Shown piece after piece: positions 16,011 through 24,527 of a stretch of 64,000 nt of DNA. This DNA comes from USCg-Taylor sp050740455. GTDB taxonomy: Bacteria > Pseudomonadota > Gammaproteobacteria > JACCXJ01. Under the pieces are notes generated by a model that was not told the DNA's origin, searched no databases, and saw only the letters and a program-made list of their open reading frames with translations. The stretch spans positions 69,519 through 133,518 of the forward strand of contig JBOIDF010000001.1 in the NCBI GenBank assembly GCA_050740455.1, in the 5' to 3' direction. The first letter of the stretch is position 1, and each line of letters opens with the position of its first letter. The position numbers were made by a program, and so were the translations under genes.

Positions 16011-16769
16011 TTATTCGCCACGGCTCAGCGATAAACCGGCGATTCCGGCGGCGCGTTTCAGCGAGGCGAGCCCGGCGCGGAAGCATGCCGATAGCCGCAC
16101 TAATGCGAGGAGATCGCGCGGATCGCGTGCCAGAGCCAGGAGCAGGCTCGCTATCCTTGGGCGTCCGAGCTCGTCGATGGCGGCGAATGCCGCGGCCGGG
16201 ATCACTGTCGTTTGCGGGTCCACGATGGCGCGTAGGACGGCGAAGGGGATCCCCGCGCGGCGGGCCACCTGGGCGACGGCGGCACTCTCCATATCGACGG
16301 CGAGCGCGCCGGTGCGCTCGAACAACCTGCGTTTTTCATTGGGAGTCGAGATCACGTTGGCGGTATGCAACATGGCGCCGGTGTGCATCGTGAGGTGCTC
16401 TGCGAGGCGCGCGGCCAAACGGGCGCGCCACGCCGCGTCGACCGGAAACGGCGCGTCTGACACCAGGACGGTGTCGGCAACGATAACATCGCCGGGCCGT
16501 AACGCGCTCGCCAACGCACCGGCCGTGCCCCAACTGAGCAAGGCCCGCGCTCCCTGCGCGACGAGCATTTCAGCGGCCTGGCGCGCGTGCTCGTGACCGA
16601 TCCCCGAGACATAGAGCAGCGTATCGCCGATCCGCGTCAGTCCGGGTACGGATCCCGGCGACTTCGCGATGCAGCGTGCCTCGGCCGCGAGCGCGGTGAC
16701 GATCCCGAGCGGGGCGGTCTTCAGTCGCGAGTGGCTGGCATTAAGTTGCGGTATTGGGCCATCGCCCAC
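16011..16769 (-). CDS. hpnG: Hopanoid-associated nucleoside phosphorylase HpnG
   Basis: A PNP/UDP-type phosphorylase of 252 aa or slightly less. HpnG removes adenine from adenosylhopane on the way to C35 hopanoids. Seen: GIVTALAAEARCI, VSGIGHEHARQAAEML, SWGTAGALASALRPGDVIVAD and the active-site region ALAVDMESAAVAQVARRAGIPFAVLRAIVD. The only ATG (16769) would overlap shc by 49 bp; a CTG near 16722, next to the shc stop, is an alternative. It follows squalene synthase and shc in one operon, which supports the assignment. Confidence 0.85.
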   Translation of the reverse strand: MGDGPIPQLNASHSRLKTAPLGIVTALAAEARCIAKSPGSVPGLTRIGDTLLYVSGIGHEHARQAAEMLVAQGARALLSWGTAGALASALRPGDVIVADTVLVSDAPFPVDAAWRARLAARLAEHLTMHTGAMLHTANVISTPNEKRRLFERTGALAVDMESAAVAQVARRAGIPFAVLRAIVDPQTTVIPAAAFAAIDELGRPRIASLLLALARDPRDLLALVRLSACFRAGLASLKRAAGIAGLSLSRGE

Positions 16770-18658
16770 AGCGGGAAGTACTTGGTGTAGCCATGGTATT
16801 TCAAATAGAACACGCGCGGAAAACCGGGCGCCGTGAAGCCTTCATCGTGCCAGAGACCGTCCGCGCCTTGGCGCGTGAGCAGGTAATCAATTCCCCGGCG
16901 CACTTCCCCGGAGCGTACCTCGCCGGCCGCCATCAAGCCCAGGAGGGCCCAGGCCGTTTGAAAGCCCGTGCTCGAATGGAATTCGCCGCGCTGGGCCGGG
17001 AGGTAGCTGCCGTTGCTTTCGCCCCAGCCGCCGTCGGATTGCTGCATCGACTTGAGCCATTCGACCGCCCGCCGAAGATAGGCTTGCGAGGGATCTTCAC
17101 CGGCGATCCGCAAGGCGCTGAGCACCGACCAGGTGCCATAGATATAGTTGGTTCCCCAGCGGCCGAACCAGGAACCATCTGCTTCCTGTTCGTTCCTTAG
17201 GAATTCGATCGCCGCGGCAATGGCGGTTTTATAGCGCGGTTCGCCCGCGAGCACCAGCAGCGCGATGCAGCGGGCCGTGACGTCGCTGGTCGGCGGGTCG
17301 AGAAGCGCGCCGTGGTCCGCGAAGGGAATGTGGTTCAAATAGTAACAGGTGTTGTCGGCGTCGAAGGAGCCATAGCCGCCGTTTTTTGATCGCATCCCAT
17401 GAATCCATTCGGCCGCGGCATGGGTCGACCACTTGTAACGTTGTGGATCGATCAAGCACATGGCCCAGCCGACCATCGAGGTATCGTCCAGATCCGGATA
17501 ATGGGGATTGGCGTACTGGAAGGCCCAGCCGCCGCCTTTGAGATCCGGGCGAGCCTCGCGCCAATCCCCGGGCTCGTCGCCGAGTTGCCGTTCTTGCAGC
17601 CAGTTCAAGGCGCGGCGGCAAGAAGCGCTCGCACGCCGGCCGTTCGCCTCGAAGACGGCATGGGCGGCGATGGCCGTATCCCACACGGGCGAGACGCAAG
17701 GCTGGCAATAAATCGAGTCCTCGCCGGTGACCAGCAGCTTCTTTAAAGCCTCTTTGGTTTCGGTGCAGTAGGGATGATCCTTGGGATAACCGAGGAGAAT
17801 TAGGGACTCGTAGGCATTCACCATCGCTGGGAAGATCCCCCCGAGCCCATCGGTTCCGTTAAGCCGCTCCGTGAACCAGCGCTCGGCGCGCTGCATTGCA
17901 TGGCGGCGTACCGCCTTTGGGATCACGGGCTCGAGCGCCCGGCCCAGCCGGTCGAGCACAAGAAACACCCGCCCCAATCGCGTTTTTATACGGAAGTAAT
18001 CTTGCTCCTCTTCCGGGGGCCTGACAAAGAGATCGCGGATGTCGACCGCGCGCGGGTTCTTCGCCTTGGGCTTGAGGCTGCAGAGAAGGAATAAGGGCAC
18101 CATGACGGTGCGAGACCAATAGGAAACCTTCGAGACATGAAACGGGAACCAGCGCGGCAGCAACATGATCTCGACCGGTATGAAGGGCACGGCCCGCCAA
18201 GGCACTTGGCCAAATAAAGCCAGGGTGATGCGTGTGAACACATTGCCAGCGGCGGCGCCCCCGTGGGCGAGTATGGCCTCACGGGCTCGCAGCATGTGTG
18301 CGGCCTCCGGGGAGTCGCCGATGAGCTTTAGCGCGTAATAGGCCTTCACCGAGCAACTGATATCGAAGTCACCGTCCGCGTACAGCGGCCAGCCGCCATG
18401 CTCGGCTTGATGACCGCGCAAAAACACAGCAATTCGTTGCTCCAACCCGTTATCGATGTCATCCATGAAATGCATCATGAGAACATACTCGGCGGGGATG
18501 GTGCAGTCGGCTTCAAGCTCGAACACCCAATGGCCGTCTTCCTTCTGGAGGCGTTCGAGTCCCGCGCGCGCCCTCGCGACGGCGTGCTCTAACGGAGCGC
18601 GCCCGAGCCCCGGGCGAGCTTCGGCCGCGGTGACTAGGTACTGCGATCGGTTCGGCAT
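16721..18658 (-). CDS. shc: Squalene-hopene cyclase
   Basis: A 645-aa membrane-associated cyclase that turns squalene into hopene or hopanol. The catalytic acid motif is seen as DLDDT (389-393). Several QW repeats are visible, such as QEADGSWFGRWGTNYIYGTW and QQSDGGWGESNGSY. Length agrees with the family (about 630-680). The ATG at 18658 has AGGGGGA six bases upstream and overlaps the squalene-synthase gene by 25 bp, so the two are translationally linked. Confidence 0.96.
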   Translation of the reverse strand: MPNRSQYLVTAAEARPGLGRAPLEHAVARARAGLERLQKEDGHWVFELEADCTIPAEYVLMMHFMDDIDNGLEQRIAVFLRGHQAEHGGWPLYADGDFDISCSVKAYYALKLIGDSPEAAHMLRAREAILAHGGAAAGNVFTRITLALFGQVPWRAVPFIPVEIMLLPRWFPFHVSKVSYWSRTVMVPLFLLCSLKPKAKNPRAVDIRDLFVRPPEEEQDYFRIKTRLGRVFLVLDRLGRALEPVIPKAVRRHAMQRAERWFTERLNGTDGLGGIFPAMVNAYESLILLGYPKDHPYCTETKEALKKLLVTGEDSIYCQPCVSPVWDTAIAAHAVFEANGRRASASCRRALNWLQERQLGDEPGDWREARPDLKGGGWAFQYANPHYPDLDDTSMVGWAMCLIDPQRYKWSTHAAAEWIHGMRSKNGGYGSFDADNTCYYLNHIPFADHGALLDPPTSDVTARCIALLVLAGEPRYKTAIAAAIEFLRNEQEADGSWFGRWGTNYIYGTWSVLSALRIAGEDPSQAYLRRAVEWLKSMQQSDGGWGESNGSYLPAQRGEFHSSTGFQTAWALLGLMAAGEVRSGEVRRGIDYLLTRQGADGLWHDEGFTAPGFPRVFYLKYHGYTKYFPLWAMAQYRNLMPATRD

Positions 18659-19773
18659 GCAATGTCCCCCTGTGCGCGTTGGCGTGTACCTGACGCCCGT
18701 TGGTAATTTAACTTATTAAGTTTCTCATGAATGTTATTGACTGGTAAAGCCCTTGTGAGAATATTCATGAGCGCTCTTAGAAACCTGTCTTGAGTCACCA
18801 ACAGATTCGATATCCTTACCGTCAGTTTAACGCTGCGGCGGGAAATCTTAACTTGCGATCCCGCGCTAAAGCCGCGGTGCCTGTTTAGCTTTCGCAAGCT
18901 TAGGATCGCCATGCCCAACGCCCAGAGACAAAACTTCCGGATCCCTGGTTCATGGCGCGGAATAATAAGGGTGTACGTCAGGGCATTATCGAGGTGCGCT
19001 TTGGCGATGCCGATGAGTTGCGCGAGCCCAGCGCCGAATCCGGCGTCGCATGCGCCCGGGATTTTATCGCGCAGTGTAACGCCGTGTGCCAAGAAGAGAT
19101 CACGCGGAAGCCAGCAGGCGCCGCGTTTGCCGTCCTCCCAAATGTCTTTAAGAATATTGGTCATCTGGAGCCCTTGACCGAATGATACCGCAAGCCGCAT
19201 GAGCTCCTCGCGTTGGGCGTTGATCTCCGGTGAGTAATCGCAAAACAACTCGGTCAGCAGCTCGCCGACCACGCCCGCCACGTAGTAGCAGTAGTCATCC
19301 AAAGCCGGGAGATCCGGAAGGCCATCGAGCGACTCGCGTTGTTGATAGTCGGCCATTCCTTGGGCCATGATGCGCACGCAGCGGGCAAGCGCTTGGCGTT
19401 GGCGGACATTAAAACCGTGGGTGACGCGGATGACGCTAGCCGTGTTTCGGATCAGATCGCGCTCGGCTTCCGGCGTGGCGGCCGACAACAACGGGTAAAG
19501 CCCGGAGGCAAAACGCTCCGCGGCTTCGGCGCCTTCGACGACGCTCACGAACTGGTTCGAGAAGTAGCGTTGTTGCGTGGGTTGTAGCTGGTGATCGTCT
19601 TCGACCACATCGGCGATGCGGCACAGCAGATAGGCGTTGCCGACGACCCTGCAAAGCTCCGGCGGAAGGGCCGGGATGGTTAGGGCGAAGGTCCTGGATA
19701 CGCCTTGCAGAATGTGCGTTTGATAGGCGTAATCCGAAGCTAGGGCCGCGCCTGGCTTCAATTCCGTGGTCAT
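18634..19773 (-). CDS. Squalene synthase (farnesyl-diphosphate farnesyltransferase)
   Basis: A 379-aa trans-prenyltransferase that joins two farnesyl diphosphates head-to-head. The two Mg-binding motifs are DVVEDD (55-60) and DIWED (210-214). VSRTFALTIPALPPEL and the long C-terminal region match one-step squalene synthases rather than the HpnC/HpnD pair; no hpnE-like oxidase is near. The ATG at 19773 has AAGGAGA seven bases upstream; an open frame extends further. It leads the hopanoid operon, and its upstream region is occupied by repeat copy A (19802-20012). Confidence 0.9.
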   Translation of the reverse strand: MTTELKPGAALASDYAYQTHILQGVSRTFALTIPALPPELCRVVGNAYLLCRIADVVEDDHQLQPTQQRYFSNQFVSVVEGAEAAERFASGLYPLLSAATPEAERDLIRNTASVIRVTHGFNVRQRQALARCVRIMAQGMADYQQRESLDGLPDLPALDDYCYYVAGVVGELLTELFCDYSPEINAQREELMRLAVSFGQGLQMTNILKDIWEDGKRGACWLPRDLFLAHGVTLRDKIPGACDAGFGAGLAQLIGIAKAHLDNALTYTLIIPRHEPGIRKFCLWALGMAILSLRKLNRHRGFSAGSQVKISRRSVKLTVRISNLLVTQDRFLRALMNILTRALPVNNIHEKLNKLNYQRASGTRQRAQGDIACRTDRST

Positions 19774-19801
19774 CGCGCGGTCTCCTTGCATAGGATCACT
19801 C

Positions 19802-20012
19802 AGAGTTTGTGAAAAAACCGTCGCGAACGAAGGGAGGTCGCGTTCCGCCGGAGCGCAGGAGCGTTTCGCCGGGAGCGAAACGGAGCACAAGCCCCGCAGG
19901 GGCGAGTCCCAAGGATGGGACGAGCAACCGGAGTGTATGTTGAAATACATGAGGATTCCGAGCACCGCCGGAACGCGAGATCCCAAGCGCAGTAGGTTTT
20001 TTCACAAACTCT
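19802..20012 (-). mobile_element. MITE-like repeat, copy A (211 bp)
   Basis: Perfect 18-bp terminal inverted repeats AGAGTTTGTGAAAAAACC / GGTTTTTTCACAAACTCT at 19802-19819 and 19995-20012. The interior matches copies B (47484-47628) and C (51213-51357), with about 66 extra bases between the CGCAGGA and ACCGGAGTG blocks. It has no coding capacity. It sits at the very end of the aminotransferase gene and provides its stop codon. Confidence 0.9.
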
Positions 20013-21198
20013 CAGCGCCCAAAAACCCCTCGATACGATCGAGGGCTTGCACTAGATTCTCGGTGCTGGTGGCAAAGGATAAACGCAAGTGGCCCGGCGC
20101 GCCGAAAGCGGCCCCCGGAACGACGGCGACACCCGTGTGCTCCAGTAACTGCTCGGCGAGCGCGACATCGTTGTTGACCCCCGCCATCCGCCCGATCGCT
20201 CCCTGCACGTTCGGAAAGAGATAAAAAGTGCCTTGGGCCGCGACGCACTCGACGCCGCGAATTTTGTTGATCCGCCCCAATACCAGATCATGGCGTTGCT
20301 TGAATATGGTGCAGCGTTCGCGCACGATCGCTTGCTCGCCTTCGAGCGCGGCTTGCGCCGCGACCTGGGCAATGGAGGTCGGATTCGAGGTGCTTTGCGA
20401 TTGCAGGATGGTCATGGCTTGGATGACCGCTTTGGGTCCGGCGGCATAACCGATGCGCCATCCCGTCATCGCGTAGGCCTTGGCGACTCCATTTAATACC
20501 ACCGTACGATCGCTCAGCTCCGGGCAGGCGTTCAGAATATTCGCGAACGGCTCCGCTTGCCAAAGAATATGTTCGTAAATGTCGTCCGAGGCGATGATGA
20601 TCTCCGGATGGTTCAACAACACCTCCGCGAGCGCCCGCAACTCGCCGCGTGAATAGCATTCTCCGGTCGGGTTGGAGGGGCTATTGAGGATCAAAAACCT
20701 CGTTTTCGATGAGATCGCGGCCCGCAGCTTCTGGGGATTGATCTTAAACCGCTCGTCGAGGCCGGTTTTGATGATTACGGTTTCCGCGCCCGCAATCTTC
20801 GCCATATCCGGATAGGAGGTCCAATAGGGGGCCGGCAGGATTACTTCATCTCCCGGATTGAGCACGGCCATCATGAGATTGTAAATGCTGTGCTTACATC
20901 CACATGACACGAGTATCTGGCTGGGCGGATAGTCGAGCGCGTTCTCGCGCTTAAATTTATCGCTGATAGCCGCTCTTAAGGCCGGCGTGCCTTCAACTGC
21001 GGTGTATTTCGTAAACCCCTCCCGCGCCGCCTTGATAGCCGCGGCCTTGATGTGGTCCGGCGTATCGAAGTCGGGCTCGCCTGCGGCCAGGCTGATGATG
21101 TCTTTTCCGGCCTGCCTCAGGGCGGTAGCCCGGGCAGCGACGCTAAGGGTCGCGGAGGGTTTGATCGCAAGGGCGCGATAGGAAAGTCTCACGGACAA
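20002..21198 (-). CDS. PLP-dependent aspartate/aromatic aminotransferase
   Basis: A class-I aminotransferase of about 398 aa, most like bacterial aspartate aminotransferases of the AatA type. Seen: AAGEPDFDTPDHI, the PLP-stacking region, LNSPSNPTG, DDIYEHI, the Schiff-base lysine in NGVAKAYAMTGWRIGYAAGP (about K240) and LRLSFATS. The TTG at 21198 is preferred because GGAGG lies seven bases upstream; GTG at 21192 is an alternative. The last codons (ESL and TGA) are read from the inverted repeat of MITE-like copy A. uvrB is transcribed divergently. Confidence 0.88.
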   Translation of the reverse strand: MSVRLSYRALAIKPSATLSVAARATALRQAGKDIISLAAGEPDFDTPDHIKAAAIKAAREGFTKYTAVEGTPALRAAISDKFKRENALDYPPSQILVSCGCKHSIYNLMMAVLNPGDEVILPAPYWTSYPDMAKIAGAETVIIKTGLDERFKINPQKLRAAISSKTRFLILNSPSNPTGECYSRGELRALAEVLLNHPEIIIASDDIYEHILWQAEPFANILNACPELSDRTVVLNGVAKAYAMTGWRIGYAAGPKAVIQAMTILQSQSTSNPTSIAQVAAQAALEGEQAIVRERCTIFKQRHDLVLGRINKIRGVECVAAQGTFYLFPNVQGAIGRMAGVNNDVALAEQLLEHTGVAVVPGAAFGAPGHLRLSFATSTENLVQALDRIEGFLGAESL

Positions 21199-21375
21199 GC
21201 GAAAGCCTCCATTTGAATGGTTTATGATCAAGCGTTCCCAGTGTCACCGCGGCGAACGCCGAAGTCCATCCTTTTTAACGGGTTAACGATTTCTGGCTAC
21301 CGGATTCGGCTGCTATGACGATGGAAGCCAAAACGCGGTGTAATATACTTGAGTTTACGCCGCAACAGAATCCCC

Positions 21376-23397
21376 ATGGGAAAGAGCTTCGTTCTGAAAT
21401 GCGACTTCGCCCCGGCGGGCGATCAGCCCGAGGCCATTCGCGGCCTCACCAGCGGTCTCCATGATGGGCTCGCCTACCAAACCCTGCTCGGTGTCACCGG
21501 TTCCGGCAAGACCTTTACGATCGCCAACGTGATCGAACATGTCCAGCGGCCGGCCTTGATCCTGGCGCCCAACAAGACCTTAGCGGCCCAGCTCTATGCC
21601 GAGATGCGTGGTTTTTTCCCCGACAACGCGGTCGAATATTTCGTCTCCTATTACGACTACTACCAGCCCGAAGCCTACGTGCCGGCCTCGGATACCTACA
21701 TCGAGAAAGACGCGACGATTAACGAGCACATCGAGCAGATGCGCCTCTCGGCGACCAAGGCCCTGCTCGAGCGCCACGACAGCATCATCGTCGCCACGGT
21801 ATCGGCGATCTACGGCCTCGGCGATCCGTGCGCCTACCACGGCATGGTGCTGCATCTGGTGCGGGGGGGCACCGTGGACCAACGCCAGATCCTGAGGCGT
21901 TTGGCCGAGCTTCAGTATACCCGCAATGATCTCGAGCTGCGTCGCGCGGCCTACCGGGTGCGCGGCGATGTGATCGATATCTTTCCGGCCGAATCCGAGC
22001 GCGAGGCGGTGCGGGTCGAGCTCTGCGAGGACAGCATCGAGAGCTTGTGCTTTTTCGACCCGCTCACGGGCGAGATCCTGCGCCGGGTCCCACGCCTCAC
22101 GGTGTATCCCAAGACACACTATGTCACCGAACGGCAAACGCTGCTCGAAGCCGTCGAGGCGATCAGGATCGATCTCAGGGATCGCTTGCAGGAATTGCGC
22201 GCTGCCAACAAGCTGCTGGAGGCGCAACGGCTCGAGAGCCGCACGCGCTTCGATCTCGAGATGATGATCGAGATCGGCTATTGCGCCGGGATCGAGAACT
22301 ACTCGCGTTACCTCTCGGGCCGCCGTCCGGGGGAGCCGCCGCCGACGCTCTTCGACTATCTACCCGCCGATGCCTTGCTGGTCGTCGATGAAAGCCATGT
22401 CACGATCCCGCAGCTTGGCGGCATGTATCGCGGCGATCGCTCGCGCAAGGAAAACTTGGTGGACTATGGGTTCCGGCTGCCCTCGGCGCTCGATAATCGC
22501 CCATTGAAATTCGAGGAATTCGTGCGGCTCGCGCCGCAAGCGGTCTTTGTCTCGGCAACGCCCGGCCCCTATGAGCTGGAGCATTCGGCCCAGGTCGTCG
22601 AGCAGGTGGTGCGGCCCACGGGCCTGGTCGATCCGGAGGTGGAGATCCGGGCGCAAGCGACCCAGGTCGATGATCTACTCTCCGAAATCAATGCGCGTAT
22701 TCGGCTCCACGAGCGGGTGCTGGTAACGACCCTCACCAAGCGCATGGCGGAGGATCTCACCGATTATCTCTCCGAGCACGGGGTGCGGGTGCGTTATCTC
22801 CACTCCGACATCGATACTGTCGAGCGGGTCGAAATCATTCGCGATCTGCGCCTGGGACGCTTCGATGTCTTGGTGGGTATCAATCTCTTGCGCGAAGGCT
22901 TGGATCTCCCGGAGGTTTCCTTGGTCGCCATCCTGGATGCGGACAAGGAAGGGTTCTTGCGCTCGGAGCGATCGTTGATTCAAACCGTCGGCCGCGCGGC
23001 CCGCAACCTCGCCGGCAGGGCCATCATGTACGCCAACGAGGTAACCGGCTCGATGGAACGCGCACTGGCGGAGATGGCCCGCCGCCGCAACCGGCAGGTG
23101 GATTACAATGTTCTCCACGGCATTACGCCGCGCGGGGTCACCAAGGCGGTGACCGAGCTCATCGAAGTCAGTTACGCGGAAACCGCGCCGAGGCGTCGCG
23201 ATAGCGTTAAGGAACCCGAATGCGATTACCGGACCCTCGCGCCCGAACGGGCGCTACAGAAAATCAAGAAACTCGAGGAAAAGATGTTCCGGCATGCACG
23301 CGAGCTCGAGTTCGAGCAGGCGGCGCAACTACGCGATGAGATCGGCCGCATTCGCGCGGCGGTGTTTGGGATCCCCCCGCAACGGGCGGTGATATAA
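21376..23397 (+). CDS. uvrB: Excinuclease ABC subunit B
   Basis: A 673-aa DNA helicase-like subunit of nucleotide excision repair, the same length as in E. coli. Walker A is GVTGSGKT, the beta-hairpin region is YYDYYQPEAYVP, the DEAD-type box is VVDESH, motif VI is QTVGRAARN, and the C-terminal UVR domain EFEQAAQLRDEIGRIRAAV binds UvrC. The start is the ATG at 21376; an upstream in-frame TTG at 21349 is less likely. A TGTAATATACT element at about 21340 could be its -10 region. Confidence 0.97.
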   Translation: MGKSFVLKCDFAPAGDQPEAIRGLTSGLHDGLAYQTLLGVTGSGKTFTIANVIEHVQRPALILAPNKTLAAQLYAEMRGFFPDNAVEYFVSYYDYYQPEAYVPASDTYIEKDATINEHIEQMRLSATKALLERHDSIIVATVSAIYGLGDPCAYHGMVLHLVRGGTVDQRQILRRLAELQYTRNDLELRRAAYRVRGDVIDIFPAESEREAVRVELCEDSIESLCFFDPLTGEILRRVPRLTVYPKTHYVTERQTLLEAVEAIRIDLRDRLQELRAANKLLEAQRLESRTRFDLEMMIEIGYCAGIENYSRYLSGRRPGEPPPTLFDYLPADALLVVDESHVTIPQLGGMYRGDRSRKENLVDYGFRLPSALDNRPLKFEEFVRLAPQAVFVSATPGPYELEHSAQVVEQVVRPTGLVDPEVEIRAQATQVDDLLSEINARIRLHERVLVTTLTKRMAEDLTDYLSEHGVRVRYLHSDIDTVERVEIIRDLRLGRFDVLVGINLLREGLDLPEVSLVAILDADKEGFLRSERSLIQTVGRAARNLAGRAIMYANEVTGSMERALAEMARRRNRQVDYNVLHGITPRGVTKAVTELIEVSYAETAPRRRDSVKEPECDYRTLAPERALQKIKKLEEKMFRHARELEFEQAAQLRDEIGRIRAAVFGIPPQRAVI

Positions 23398-23612
23398 TTT
23401 GAGGCTCTTCCGCAGAATTTGTAGGTCAGTGGAGAGACGATCTGGCATTGATCGCATGCTAGTCTGGGTCTGTTTATTTGGGCCTGGCCACAAGTTTTCG
23501 GGTTCGAGATTTCGAGGCAAGGTAAGTGCGCCATGGTTAGCTCCCTCACATGGCAGCGTGATATACGGAAACCACTCAATCACTTGTTGGGCATCAAAGA
23601 GGAGATGACGTA
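23398..23612. other. Intergenic region between uvrB and toxin-antitoxin pair
   Basis: About 215 bp with no recognised gene or clear terminator. It presumably holds the antitoxin promoter. Confidence 0.4.
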
Positions 23613-23852
23613 ATGGCTAGATCAGTTGCTGAACTGTTTAACGAGGCTTCTGGCCTTGACGAACACGAGCGTGCCACCTTAGCCGGCCTGCTGCTGGAAA
23701 GCATCGAGCAAGAGCCTGACCCGGAGATCGAAGAAGCATGGAAGATTGAGATTGAGCGCCGAGCCAACGAGATAGATTCCGGAGCCGCCACTTTGATCCC
23801 TTGGGAAGAAGTTAAGGAAAAGCTATTCCGAACAGCAGGCGATGAATCTTGA
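23613..23852 (+). CDS. Antitoxin, putative addiction-module component family
   Basis: A 79-aa acidic protein. ELFNEASGLDEHERATLAGLLLESI and the C-terminal IEERRANEIDSG-type helix match the short antitoxins paired with RelE/ParE toxins. Its stop overlaps the toxin start by 4 bp, the usual arrangement. It should bind and neutralise the toxin and repress its own promoter. Confidence 0.85.
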   Translation: MARSVAELFNEASGLDEHERATLAGLLLESIEQEPDPEIEEAWKIEIERRANEIDSGAATLIPWEEVKEKLFRTAGDES

Positions 23853-24136
23853 TCGTCTACTTTCATGCCGAAGCCGAGGCAGAGGTTCTGGAAGCGCGGG
23901 CTTGGTATGCTGAACGGAGTGAAATCGCAGCGAGAGCCTTCGCGACGGAGGTGGATTGGGCGGTACGGGAAATCGGAAGCGCACCTGAAAGGTGGAAACG
24001 TCACGAGTACGGCACGCGTTGGTTTATGCTGCCGAACTTTCCGTTCAGTATCGTCTATCGAGTGCATCAGGATGCGGTGCAGGTCGTCGCCGTCGTCCAT
24101 CATCGGAGGCGGCCTGGCTATTGGCGTGGTCGTTAA
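23849..24136 (+). CDS. RelE/ParE superfamily toxin
   Basis: A 95-aa basic protein with the ParE/RelE fold pattern: an N-terminal helix pair (AEAEVLEARAWYAERSEIAARAFATEVD), central WKRHEYGTRWFMLPNFPFSIVYRV strands, and a C-terminal VVHHRRRPGYWRGR. Such toxins poison gyrase (ParE) or cleave mRNA (RelE); sequence alone does not say which. The start is a TTG overlapping the antitoxin stop (TTGA). Confidence 0.85.
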   Translation: MIVYFHAEAEAEVLEARAWYAERSEIAARAFATEVDWAVREIGSAPERWKRHEYGTRWFMLPNFPFSIVYRVHQDAVQVVAVVHHRRRPGYWRGR

Positions 24137-24283
24137 TCCGTCGCCCAACTAATCGCTCAACCGGACGCCGGAACCGTCGGCGTTTTTCTTACGCGTCCTG
24201 GGCGGCGCCGGTTAGCTCAGGCGTTTAGGCGCTCCGGCGGGAACCGAATCGGGTACTTAGGTAGCTGAACGCTGGAGGCAGTC

Positions 24284-24365
24284 CCAGCCAGCGTAGCGTG
24301 CGCCGCGCGCACGATTGAAGTCCACTTTCTCGTTTCGTGCGCATGGCGCACGCTACGCTGGCTGG
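24284..24365. repeat. Long palindrome (REP-like), 21-bp perfect arms
   Basis: Arms at 24284-24304 and 24345-24365 are perfect reverse complements (starting CCAGCCAGCGTAGCG). The inner flanks (GCGCACGA / TCGTGCGC) extend the stem with few mismatches, leaving a loop of about 20 bases. It lies in the 391-bp gap between the toxin and the RelA/SpoT-domain gene, which otherwise shows no gene. It may act as a terminator or as a REP-type mobile sequence. Confidence 0.8.
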
Positions 24366-24527
24366 CGATACGATATCGTTGCCGGAAAGAAGCCAATGTG
24401 AGGAGGTCCCTGCAGGCCCAACAAACGGCTGGAACGCTACGCCGGTTCCGCTACGCTTCACCGGCGAGGTTCAGGCGTGACGTTAAACGCATGCGCACCT
24501 GGACGACACCGATCAGAGGGTGGCGTA

